A DNA stretch of 14,098 bases from Afipia sp. (GTDB lineage Bacteria; Pseudomonadota; Alphaproteobacteria; Rhizobiales; Xanthobacteraceae): contig JAGVII010000324.1 of NCBI GenBank assembly GCA_020056155.1, positions 1 to 14,098 on the forward strand. Reading direction: 5' to 3'. Below the pieces are notes generated by a model that searched no databases, was not told the origin of the DNA, and saw only the letters and a program-made list of their open reading frames with translations. Shown one piece after another: positions 7,518-14,098 of this stretch. A program made the translations under genes and the position numbers. Within the stretch, counting starts at the first letter, position 1, and the number at the start of each line of letters is the position of its first letter.

Positions 7518-7874
7518 ATGCAGGATATCCGAAGCAAGTGGCTTGCGTTTTACACTGAGCATGTCGAACACGTCTCAAAGGAGATGTTTAGTCACGTCGA
7601 GAAAATGATCGTTGCGACACTCATCATATCGGCAGGCGCTCATGTCTCCAGTACCGACCCGGCCATACTCCTGTTCGGCTATTTGCGTCACAGTCTTGTT
7701 GGCCGCGGGGTCGAGCTATTCGGTATCGTCCTTCTTTGTCTCAATTTCCTCGACGGCTTTTACAAGCTCACAAAGCTGAGCTGGCATGTCGGGTATCTGA
7801 TCATCATGTCCGTCTGTTACTTTGCCTTAAGCGTCCGTCTGGTCCAGCTGATCCTGGCCTTTCGCGGCGAATAG
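7518..7874 (+). CDS. Small integral membrane protein, unknown function
   Basis: A 118-residue protein that I do not recognise. The ATG at 7518 is chosen because GGGGAGAG lies just before it; an in-frame TTG at 7500 would put that site inside the gene. A hydrophilic, histidine- and glutamate-containing N-terminal segment (1-28, 'YTEHVEHVSKEMFSHVE') looks amphipathic and probably cytoplasmic. Three hydrophobic stretches follow: about 30-42, 64-82 ('VELFGIVLLCLNFLDGF') and 91-115 ('VGYLIIMSVCYFALSVRLVQLILAF'). The last two are long enough to cross the membrane; the first is short. There are two cysteines (C74, C100) inside the hydrophobic stretches. It is the only rightward gene of the middle block, divergent from one cysteine-module gene and convergent with the other (46 bp between stops). 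Codon use is less GC-biased than in the RND genes. Confidence 0.72.
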   Translation: MQDIRSKWLAFYTEHVEHVSKEMFSHVEKMIVATLIISAGAHVSSTDPAILLFGYLRHSLVGRGVELFGIVLLCLNFLDGFYKLTKLSWHVGYLIIMSVCYFALSVRLVQLILAFRGE

Positions 7875-7920
7875 CCTGTTGCGCATCAGACCTCCGCAAG
7901 TTCAACGATCCCGAAAAACG

Positions 7921-8661
7921 CTATCGCGCGGCGAATGGAGCCAGAACATCCTTGCATGCCGGTGAAAGGTCAGCTGCGCGCACGGCCAGACACTGCACGA
8001 TGCGGCCGCCGCCGGGCGCCACGCCTCCGCAAAGCGTGCGGACATCGCCGCTGCACGCGGATCTCAGGACAAACAATTCCTCGCGTGGCCGCATCGGCCG
8101 CAGCATCAGGGCGGGCGCGGCTGCGGCTGCTTGTGCGCTGCCCGCAACAGGCGCTGCTCCGCCACCGCCCACGGCGCTGACTGCCTTCTGGCAGCTTGGC
8201 GAAAGTTTAGGCATGCTCTTCTGCAGGCACTGCAATGAAGCCTCGCCACCCGGTGGCACGCTCGCGCAGTTCTTTTGATAGTCGGAACGGCAGGCGCTGC
8301 GTATGGCCGCGGTCTGTGCATCGGTCGGCTTTTGTGCCGGTGTGGCAGCTTTCGCCGGTGCGGGAGCCGCAGGCGCTGGTGCGGCCGCCTTGGGTGCGGC
8401 GGCGGCCGGTTCGATGGCATTCACGGCCTGCTTGCAGGACCCCGACAGCTTCGACATATTTTTCTGCAGGCACTGCAATGAAGCCGCGCCGCCAGGCGGC
8501 ACGCTGGCGCAGTTCGCTTCATAGTCGGCACGGCACGCTGAGCGGATGGCGTTTCGCTGTTCATCGGTGGGCTGTTGGGAAGCAGCCGGCACTGCTGTCG
8601 TGAAAACGACCGCCATCGCCAGCGCCCACAACGCCACAACACGTTTCAACGTGTTGATCAT
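7921..8661 (-). CDS. Exported protein with three cysteine-rich repeat modules
   Basis: A 246-residue protein starting at the ATG at 8661, which has AGGAT eight bases upstream and a signal peptide directly after it (hydrophobic core 'VVALWALAMAVVF', cleavage expected near 'PAAS', residue 28). The frame is open 60 codons further upstream, but that extension is basic, lacks a ribosome site and would bury the signal. Three modules have cysteines at 43/51/64/76, 124/132/145/157 and 203/211/224/236, all with spacing C-x7-C-x12-C-x11-C and a 'V(P/A)PGG' turn. Modules 1 and 2 are nearly identical, module 3 is more distant and resembles the 73-residue protein. Flexible Ala/Pro linkers join them ('APAPAAPAPAKAATPAQ'). 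Residues are expected to be disulfide-bonded in the periplasm. A 'cysteine rich repeat' family protein of unknown function; a structural or metal- or ligand-binding role is possible, but no enzyme motif is visible. Confidence 0.87.
   Translation of the reverse strand: MINTLKRVVALWALAMAVVFTTAVPAASQQPTDEQRNAIRSACRADYEANCASVPPGGAASLQCLQKNMSKLSGSCKQAVNAIEPAAAAPKAAAPAPAAPAPAKAATPAQKPTDAQTAAIRSACRSDYQKNCASVPPGGEASLQCLQKSMPKLSPSCQKAVSAVGGGGAAPVAGSAQAAAAAPALMLRPMRPREELFVLRSACSGDVRTLCGGVAPGGGRIVQCLAVRAADLSPACKDVLAPFAAR
8219..8485. repeat. Intragenic direct repeat, period 243 bp, encoding cysteine modules 1 and 2
   Basis: A 24-base stretch at 8219-8242 recurs exactly at 8462-8485, beginning TTCTGCAGGCACTGC. 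The similarity continues for roughly 70 or more bases rightward in both copies with scattered mismatches. The offset of 243 bp equals 81 codons, so the repeat keeps frame and corresponds to modules 2 and 1 of the exported protein. It indicates an in-frame duplication of one module plus its linker. Confidence 0.85.
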
Positions 8662-8877
8662 TTGAATAATCCTATTGTTGTTGCCGAACTCGTCGCGCCA
8701 ACTAGAATGAAACTGTAAAAAAATTGACGGAATAATCTTCGCTGCCCGCATCATTTTCGTTTTTGAGTTCCGCCGCAAGCAGATTGTTGTTATTCTTGGC
8801 CGGCGGACGCATTTTTGACCGCGCGTATTTCTTTTGATCAAGCGTATTTCCGCTAAACATTGAGACGAGGCATCTGA
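8662..8877. promoter_or_regulatory. Divergent promoter region between the three-module gene and the second RND operon
   Basis: These 216 AT-richer bases separate two divergent genes and must hold both promoters. The part next to the RND adaptor contains two copies of GCGTATTTC (8823-8831 and 8842-8850), 19 bp apart, flanking a perfect palindrome TTGATCAA (8834-8841). A run of seven A (8718-8724 region) and TTGACG (8724-8729) are visible in the centre, but no well-spaced -10 partner for it. Exact promoter boxes cannot be assigned. Confidence 0.5.
8823..8850. promoter_or_regulatory. Direct repeat flanking a palindrome, candidate operator of the second RND operon
   Basis: GCGTATTTC occurs twice in direct orientation with a 19-bp period, and TTGATCAA lies between the copies. 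The element ends 27 bp before the adaptor ATG. The periodicity of nearly two helical turns would place both copies on the same DNA face, as for a regulator binding in tandem. No cognate regulator gene is adjacent. Confidence 0.35.
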
Positions 8878-10080
8878 ATGAAGCCTACGTGTCCGACGCT
8901 ACGCACCGCACCCGGCGCCGCCATGAGGTGCGGAGCACATACCGTTCCCCGTGCCCTTCTGGCCATGTTTGCGCTATTCGCGCTAACTGCCTGCGAACAA
9001 AATAGTTTCGTCCCTCCCCCGCCGGCCAAAGTCGATGTCGGGCTGCCGGTGCAACGGACCATAACGCGGTATCTGATCGCCACCGGGAACACGGCCCCGG
9101 TCAACACCGTCGACCTTGTCGCCCGTGTGCAGGGGTTCCTTCAGGCGATTTCCTACAAGGACGGAGCGTTCGCAAAGCAGGGCACGACGCTTTTCACAAT
9201 CGAGCCTGAGACCTACAAACTGAAACTAGAGCAGGCACAGGCCGCCGAGGCCGGCGCGCAGGCCTCGTTGAGACAGGCTGAGTCCGACTTCAAGCGCCAG
9301 TCGGATCTGGTCACGCGACAGGTCGTGTCGCAGGCAACCCTCGAGCAGTCCACCTCCTCGCGGGACAATGCGCAGGCCAATCTGCAGCAGGCTCAGGTCA
9401 ACACCAAGATCGCGGCGGTCAACTACAGCTACACCAACGTGATCGCGCCATTCGATGGCACTGTCAGTGCGCGTCTCGTCTCAATCGGCGAACTTGTCGG
9501 CGCGTCGTCGCCGACCCAGCTCGCCACCATCGTCCAGCTCGATCCGATCTACGTAAACTTCAACGTCAACGAACAGGATGTTCTGCGGATACGCGCGGCG
9601 GCGGCCGAAAGAGGTCTCACGTCGAAAGACCTCAGGGAAACTCCGATCGAGGTCGGGCTTCAAACCGAAAGCGGCTATCCGCACCGGGGAAAGCTCGATT
9701 ACGCCGCGCCGACAGTCAATCAATCCACCGGGACGCTTGCGGTGCGCGGCATCCTGTCAAATGCAGACCGTGTCCTGTTGCCCGGATATTTCGTGCGGGT
9801 TCGCGTTCCTCTCGATCAGCAGAAGGACGCCTTGCTGATTCCCGACGTCGCATTGGGCAGCGATCAGTCCGGACGTTACGTCCTCGTGGTCAATGGTGAA
9901 AATATCGTCGAACAGCGCAAGGTGCAGACCGGTCCACTCGAGGGCGAGCTGCGCGTGATCGAGAGTGGCCTGAAGCCTGATGACCGTGTCGTGATCGCCG
10001 GCCTGCTGCGTGCGATCCCCGGCCAGAAGGTCGATCCGCAGCTTCAGAAAATCGAGCAACCTCGCGCATCCGCGAAATAG
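8878..10080 (+). CDS. RND efflux periplasmic adaptor lipoprotein (membrane fusion protein)
   Basis: A 400-residue adaptor for the permease encoded next to it. The ATG at 8878 has ACGAGG eight bases upstream. The signal peptide ends in the lipobox LTAC with Cys39 as the lipidated residue; a second ATG at codon 16 would shorten the rather long N-region and cannot be excluded. Then come the first lipoyl half (about 79-112, 'VDLVARVQGFL...YKDGAFAKQGTTLFTIEP'), a helical hairpin rich in Ala/Gln/Ser (about 113-180), the second lipoyl half ('YTNVIAPFDGTVSARLVSIGELV') and 'LATIVQLDPIYVNFNVNEQDV' opening the beta-barrel. 'LLPGYFVRVRVPL' and 'ALLIPDVALGSDQSGRYVLVV' belong to the membrane-proximal part. 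The stop is nine bases before the permease ATG. It is clearly a diverged paralogue of the adaptor at 3762-4952, sharing the order of motifs but few long identical runs. Confidence 0.95.
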   Translation: MKPTCPTLRTAPGAAMRCGAHTVPRALLAMFALFALTACEQNSFVPPPPAKVDVGLPVQRTITRYLIATGNTAPVNTVDLVARVQGFLQAISYKDGAFAKQGTTLFTIEPETYKLKLEQAQAAEAGAQASLRQAESDFKRQSDLVTRQVVSQATLEQSTSSRDNAQANLQQAQVNTKIAAVNYSYTNVIAPFDGTVSARLVSIGELVGASSPTQLATIVQLDPIYVNFNVNEQDVLRIRAAAAERGLTSKDLRETPIEVGLQTESGYPHRGKLDYAAPTVNQSTGTLAVRGILSNADRVLLPGYFVRVRVPLDQQKDALLIPDVALGSDQSGRYVLVVNGENIVEQRKVQTGPLEGELRVIESGLKPDDRVVIAGLLRAIPGQKVDPQLQKIEQPRASAK

Positions 10081-10089
10081 GACCAGGCC

Positions 10090-13000
10090 ATGATCTCGAA
10101 ATTCTTCATCGAGCGGCCGGTTCTTTCGAACGTCATCGCGATTCTGATGATCCTGATCGGCGGCGTTGCGCTGCTTGGCCTTGCCGTCGCGCAATACCCG
10201 GACGTGGTCCCCCCGACTGTGCAGGTCACGACCCGCTATCCCGGTGCCAGCGCGAAGACCGTCACCGATACCGTCGCCCTGCCGATCGAACAGCAGGTGA
10301 ACGGCGTCGAAGGCATGCTCTATATGCAGTCCTACAGCGGCGCCGACGGCACCTACTCCCTCACGGTGACTTTCAAGATCGGGACCGATCTGAATTTCGC
10401 ACAGGTGCTGGTCCAGAACCGGGTCTCCAGCGCCCTGTCGTCCCTGCCCCAGTCGGTGCAGACCCAAGGCGTCACGGTCCAGAAGAGATCGACGGCCATC
10501 CTGCTGTTCGTGACACTGACCTCTCCGAACGCGACGTACGACAGTCTTTTTCTGAGCAACTACGCCACCATCAATATCCGCGATGAGATCTCGCGCCTTC
10601 CCGGCGTCGGCAATGTCACCGTCTTCGGCGCCGGACAGTACTCGATGCGAGTCTGGCTCGATCCAAACAAGCTGCAGGCGCTTGCGCTGATGCCTCAGGA
10701 TGTCATTCAGGCGATCCAGCAGCAGAGCCAGCAGGTCACCGCCGGCCAGATCGGGATGCCGCCAACGCCCCCCGGACAGGCATTCCAGTACACCCTCAAT
10801 ATTAACGGACGGCTCGACGACGTCACCCAGTTTGACGATGTGATCGTCAAAACGGGCAGCAATGGCGATGTCACCCGCGTTCGCGACGTCGGGCGTGTCG
10901 AACTCGGCGCCCAGACCTACAGCCAGATATTTTCGCTCGACAAGAAACCGGCCATCGGCATCGGCGTCTTCCAGTCGCCCGGCGCGAACGCGCTGGAGGT
11001 CCAGCAGGCAGTCAAGAAAAAAATGGACGACCTGGCACGCGGATTCCCGCAGGACATGAAGTTCGAAATTCCGTTCGATACCACCAAGTTCGTGTCGGCC
11101 TCGATCCATGAAGTCTACAAGACGCTGATTGAGGCAGGCCTTCTGGTTCTTGTCGTGATCCTCGTTTTTCTGCAGGACTGGCGCGCCATGCTGGTCCCGG
11201 CAACCACCGTCCCGGTCACGATTATCGGAGCGTTCGCCGCGATGGCCGCGCTCGGTTTCACCATCAATCTGTCGACGCTGTTCGCGATCGTCCTCGCCAT
11301 CGGAATCGTGGTCGATGACGCGATCGTCGTCGTCGAGGGCGCCGCTCACAACATCGAGCAGGGCTTGTCCGGGCATGACGCGGCGATCAAGGCGATGGAC
11401 CAGTTGTTCGCGCCGATCATCGGAATCACGCTGGTGCTGGTATCGGTGTTTCTGCCGGCTGCCTTTTTGCCGGGACTGACCGGCCGCATCTATGCGCAGT
11501 TCGCGCTCGTGATCGCGGCAACGGCGCTTATCAGCGCGATCAATGCCGCGACATTGAAACCCACACAATGCGCCTTGTGGTTGCGGCGTCCCGTGCCGCC
11601 AGAACAGCGCAACTGGTTCTACCGCGGCTTCAATGCGATCTATGACCGGCTCGAGAAACTTTACACAGCCCTGATCGGCCGCATGGTCGCGCATAGCAAC
11701 CTGTCGGTCATTGTTGCGCTTGTGCTGATCGGCATCGGCGGTTACGGCCTGTCTCGCGTCCCGACCGGATTTATCCCCATCGAGGATCAAGGTTATCTGC
11801 TGGCAGCCGTCCAGTTGCCGGATGGGGCGTCGCTCGATCGTACACAGCGCGTTCTGGATCAGGTCACGGAGATATCGAGCAAGACGCCGGGCGTTGCGCA
11901 GGTCATCAGCATCGCCGGCATATCGGCGCTGGATAACAGTTCAAGCCTCGCCAATGCTGGCGTCTCCTATCTCATGTTGAAGGACTGGGATGAACGCGGC
12001 CCCGGGGAAGATCTGCGTTCGCTCGTGATCGGACTGAACAAGAAACTTGAAATTATCCCGGAAGCACGGATTTTCGTGCTTCCGCCGCCGCCGATCCAGG
12101 GCATCGGCAATGCCGCAGGCTTCGCCATGCAGGTCGAACTGCGCGATGGAACCTCCGATTTCGGTAAGTTGCAGGCCGTAACTCAGGCCGTCGTGGCCAA
12201 TGCCCAGACGCAGAGTGCCCTGCAGCGGGTCAGTTCGCCGTTCCGCTCCATGGTGCCGCAGTTCGACATCGAAATCGACCGGATCAAGACCCAGACGCTG
12301 CATGTCACGACAGATCAGGTGTTCTCGACGCTCGCATCCTATCTCGGCGCGTCCTACGTCAACCAGTTCAACAAGTTCGGCCGCACTTTTCAGGTCTATG
12401 CCCAGGCGGATTCGCAATTTCGTCTGACCACCAGGGACATCGAGAACCTGACGGTTCGGAATCAGCAAGGCGCCATGATTCCGCTTGGCACAATTGCGAC
12501 CATTACACCGACGGTCGGCCCCTCTCTCATCAGCCTGTACAATCTCTATCCATCCGCAACCATCATCGGCTTACCCGCTCAGGGCTACAGCTCCGGCCAG
12601 TCCATGGCGCTGATGGAAAAGATCGCCGAGAAAACCTTGCCGCCGGGCACCGGATACGAATGGACGGCGATGTCGTATCAGGAGAAAGCTGTCGGCAGCC
12701 AGATCTACTACGTCTTCGGCCTCGCCCTGCTGCTCGTCTATCTGGTGCTCGCCGGGCAGTATGAAAGTTGGTACGCGCCAATCGCCGTCATTCTGGCCGT
12801 ACCGTTGTCATTGCTCGGCCCGATGGCCGTGCTCACTGGATTGCGGATCGAGAACAATCTCTACACCCAGATCGGATTGATCCTGCTGATCGCCCTGTCG
12901 GCGAAGAACGCCATCCTTATTGTCGAAGTCGGACTCGAATTGCATGTCCGCGACCGGAAGCCACTGCTGGAATCCGCCGTCGAGGCTGCGCGGGCGCGGT

Positions 13001-13251
13001 TCCGGCCCATCCTGATGACATCGTTCGCTTTCATTCTCGGCGTGGCGCCACTGGTGTTCGCCACCGGCGCCGGCGCCAGCGCGCGCAAATCAATCGGCAT
13101 TACCGTGTTCAGCGGCATGATCGCCTCCACCTGCCTCGCGGTGCTTTTCGTTCCGACGTTCTTCGTCATCGTCCAGCGGTTCGAGAACTGGCTGCGCGAG
13201 CGGAAGGACAAGAAGGCAGCCTCGCAGGCGATCGCGCCATCGGGCCCCTGA
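10090..13251 (+). CDS. RND efflux permease, HAE1 (AcrB-like) family, with atypical TM4/TM6 residues
   Basis: A 1053-residue inner-membrane proton-driven exporter. It opens with 'MISKFFIERPVLSNVIAILM', the usual HAE1 start, then the porter motif 'YPDVVPPTVQVTTRYPGAS' and 'LPIEQQVNGVEGM'. The relay residues D409/D410 ('GIVVDDAIVVVEG'), K939 ('SAKNAILIVEV') and R972 ('RPILMTS') are retained, so it should be active in proton coupling. Two places differ from AcrB consensus: 'VEGAAHNIEQG' in place of 'VENVERxM' after TM4, and 'TLKPTQCALWL' in place of 'LTPALCAxxL' in TM6, which puts a lysine (K490) in that helix. These may mark a subfamily rather than a defect. Genes are spaced by nine bases, with only a weak Shine-Dalgarno, so translation may be coupled to the adaptor. 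The C terminus is short and basic ('ENWLRERKDKKAAS'). Substrate unknown; no channel gene follows. Confidence 0.95.
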   Translation: MISKFFIERPVLSNVIAILMILIGGVALLGLAVAQYPDVVPPTVQVTTRYPGASAKTVTDTVALPIEQQVNGVEGMLYMQSYSGADGTYSLTVTFKIGTDLNFAQVLVQNRVSSALSSLPQSVQTQGVTVQKRSTAILLFVTLTSPNATYDSLFLSNYATINIRDEISRLPGVGNVTVFGAGQYSMRVWLDPNKLQALALMPQDVIQAIQQQSQQVTAGQIGMPPTPPGQAFQYTLNINGRLDDVTQFDDVIVKTGSNGDVTRVRDVGRVELGAQTYSQIFSLDKKPAIGIGVFQSPGANALEVQQAVKKKMDDLARGFPQDMKFEIPFDTTKFVSASIHEVYKTLIEAGLLVLVVILVFLQDWRAMLVPATTVPVTIIGAFAAMAALGFTINLSTLFAIVLAIGIVVDDAIVVVEGAAHNIEQGLSGHDAAIKAMDQLFAPIIGITLVLVSVFLPAAFLPGLTGRIYAQFALVIAATALISAINAATLKPTQCALWLRRPVPPEQRNWFYRGFNAIYDRLEKLYTALIGRMVAHSNLSVIVALVLIGIGGYGLSRVPTGFIPIEDQGYLLAAVQLPDGASLDRTQRVLDQVTEISSKTPGVAQVISIAGISALDNSSSLANAGVSYLMLKDWDERGPGEDLRSLVIGLNKKLEIIPEARIFVLPPPPIQGIGNAAGFAMQVELRDGTSDFGKLQAVTQAVVANAQTQSALQRVSSPFRSMVPQFDIEIDRIKTQTLHVTTDQVFSTLASYLGASYVNQFNKFGRTFQVYAQADSQFRLTTRDIENLTVRNQQGAMIPLGTIATITPTVGPSLISLYNLYPSATIIGLPAQGYSSGQSMALMEKIAEKTLPPGTGYEWTAMSYQEKAVGSQIYYVFGLALLLVYLVLAGQYESWYAPIAVILAVPLSLLGPMAVLTGLRIENNLYTQIGLILLIALSAKNAILIVEVGLELHVRDRKPLLESAVEAARARFRPILMTSFAFILGVAPLVFATGAGASARKSIGITVFSGMIASTCLAVLFVPTFFVIVQRFENWLRERKDKKAASQAIAPSGP

Positions 13252-13264
13252 CGTTCCGGCGCAG

Positions 13265-13954
13265 CTACATCTCCCTCACCCGGTATCCGATCCCCGGCTC
13301 CGTCAACACCACGCGTGGATCGTCCGGCTTGTCCTCGATCTTCTGCCGGAGCTGGCCGATATAGACCCGCAGATATTGCGTATCCTCGGTATGTGCAGGC
13401 CCCCAGACGGCGGCGAGAATTTGCCGGTGCGTAACGACGCGGCCTGCATGCCGCGCCAGAAAGGAGAGCAATTCGAACTCCTTCGGTGTCAGCTTCAGTT
13501 CCGCCCCCCCGCGCGTGACACGATGACGAACGGAGTCGACCTCCAGATCGCCGACGCGGAGCAAGGGCGTCTCGGCCTTGCGCTGTAGCCGATGGCGCAG
13601 CGCCGCCCGCATCCGTGCCATCAGTTCACCGACATTGAACGGCTTGTTCACATAGTCGTCGGCGCCAAGATCGAGGGAATCGATCTTCTCGGCCTCGAGC
13701 TCGCGTGCCGACAGCACGATGATCGGCACGTCCGACCACTCCCGTACACGGCGGATGACATCCTTGCCGTCGCCGTCGGCGAGCCCAAGATCGAGCAGGA
13801 CAATATCCGGGGTTTCGGCGGCGATCCGCTTGATTGCGTCGGCGACAGTATCGGTGCTGCTCATCTCATAGCTGTTCGCCTCGAGGGCAGGCTTGAGGAA
13901 GCGCAGGATCGCGGCTTCGTCATCGACGACCAGCACACGGGCGCGGGCGTTCAT
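13265..13954 (-). CDS. kdpE: Response regulator KdpE, OmpR/PhoB family
   Basis: A 229-residue two-component regulator. The receiver domain (about 5-118) has the acidic pair D11/D12 in 'VLVVDDE', phospho-acceptor D55 in 'DIVLLDLGL', S82 in 'IIVLSARE' and K104 in 'DYVNKPFN'. The C-terminal winged helix (about 133-228) includes 'LKLTPKEFELLSFLARHAG', 'THRQIL' and 'YLRVYIGQLRQKIE', ending 'EPGIGYRVREM', features close to KdpE. In this family, phosphorylated KdpE activates the kdpFABC potassium-uptake operon under potassium limitation. The start codon overlaps the stop of the sensor kinase gene by 4 bp (ATGA), so both are translated from one mRNA. The gene converges on the second RND permease, with 13 bp between stops. 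Confidence is high for the family, somewhat lower for the name. Confidence 0.92.
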   Translation of the reverse strand: MNARARVLVVDDEAAILRFLKPALEANSYEMSSTDTVADAIKRIAAETPDIVLLDLGLADGDGKDVIRRVREWSDVPIIVLSARELEAEKIDSLDLGADDYVNKPFNVGELMARMRAALRHRLQRKAETPLLRVGDLEVDSVRHRVTRGGAELKLTPKEFELLSFLARHAGRVVTHRQILAAVWGPAHTEDTQYLRVYIGQLRQKIEDKPDDPRVVLTEPGIGYRVREM

Positions 13955-14098
13955 ACCTTCGGGTCCTTTCGCGGGAACGTCATGACGAAGCGGGCGCCGT
14001 GGCTCTCGGCAACGGGGCTCTCCGCCCGGATCGCACCTCCATGCGCTTCCATAATGCCCTTGGCAATGGCAAGCCCAAGGCCGGTCCCCTGCCCGCCA
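13951..14098 (-). CDS. kdpD: Sensor histidine kinase KdpD, C-terminal end (truncated by window edge)
   Basis: Only the last 48 codons are present; the rest lies beyond the right edge. They encode the end of the HATPase domain: 'GGQGTGLGLAIAKGIMEAHG', the G2 box and its helix, then 'GAIRAESPVAESHGARFVMTFP' and a short tail. The stop overlaps the kdpE start by 4 bp. Together with a KdpE-like regulator downstream, the identity as KdpD is likely, but the Usp-like and KdpD sensor domains that would prove it cannot be seen. The kdpABC genes would be expected further right. Confidence 0.83.
   Translation of the reverse strand, partial: GGQGTGLGLAIAKGIMEAHGGAIRAESPVAESHGARFVMTFPRKDPKV

Noticed and set aside
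8662..8841. 60-codon N-terminal extension of the three-module protein
   Set aside because: The extension is basic and would move the signal peptide inside the protein; the ATG at 8661 has a ribosome site and is followed at once by the signal.
9757..11790. A 677-codon open frame on the minus strand opposite the second RND adaptor and permease
   Set aside because: Same composition and same position relative to the RND gene as the other antisense frame; a shadow of codon bias, not an independent gene.

Overview
The window looks like chromosomal DNA from a GC-rich alphaproteobacterium. The gene families and small secreted proteins resemble those of Bradyrhizobium, Afipia, Rhodopseudomonas and Nitrobacter; this placement is inferred from family resemblance, not a search. 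I see no tRNA, rRNA, insertion sequence, phage gene or CRISPR array. Coding density is high, and the genes fall into three blocks.

Left block (1-6497): the C-terminal part of a LysR-type regulator runs rightward into the edge of a leftward RND efflux operon, an adaptor lipoprotein (3762-4952) followed by its inner-membrane permease (595-3765). The two genes overlap by 4 bp. The regulator and permease converge so tightly that their stop codons share the four bases CTAG. Upstream lie a 285-bp spacer with several inverted repeats and then a leftward glutamate-dehydrogenase-family gene (5238-6497).

Middle block (6498-8877): a loose group of small genes with long spacers. There are three exported proteins: a Val/Arg/Pro-rich 79-residue protein, a 73-residue protein with one cysteine module, and a 246-residue protein with three such modules. 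A 118-residue integral membrane protein of unknown function lies among them. All four cysteine modules share exactly the spacing C-x7-C-x12-C-x11-C, which resembles the 'cysteine rich repeat' family common in Bradyrhizobium relatives. This block is the least understood part of the window.

Right block (8878-14098): a second, rightward RND operon (adaptor 8878-10080, permease 10090-13251) converges on the leftward kdpD-kdpE pair, of which kdpE is complete and only the last 48 codons of kdpD are present.

Neither RND operon carries an outer-membrane channel gene, so both pumps presumably borrow a TolC-type channel encoded elsewhere. The two pumps are diverged paralogues in opposite orientation and both keep the core proton-relay residues. 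KdpDE normally controls the Kdp potassium pump, whose genes would be expected beyond the right edge. Nothing here proves a new system. The best candidates for a second look are the cysteine-module proteins with their neighbouring membrane protein, and the lysine in the proton-path helix of the second permease.
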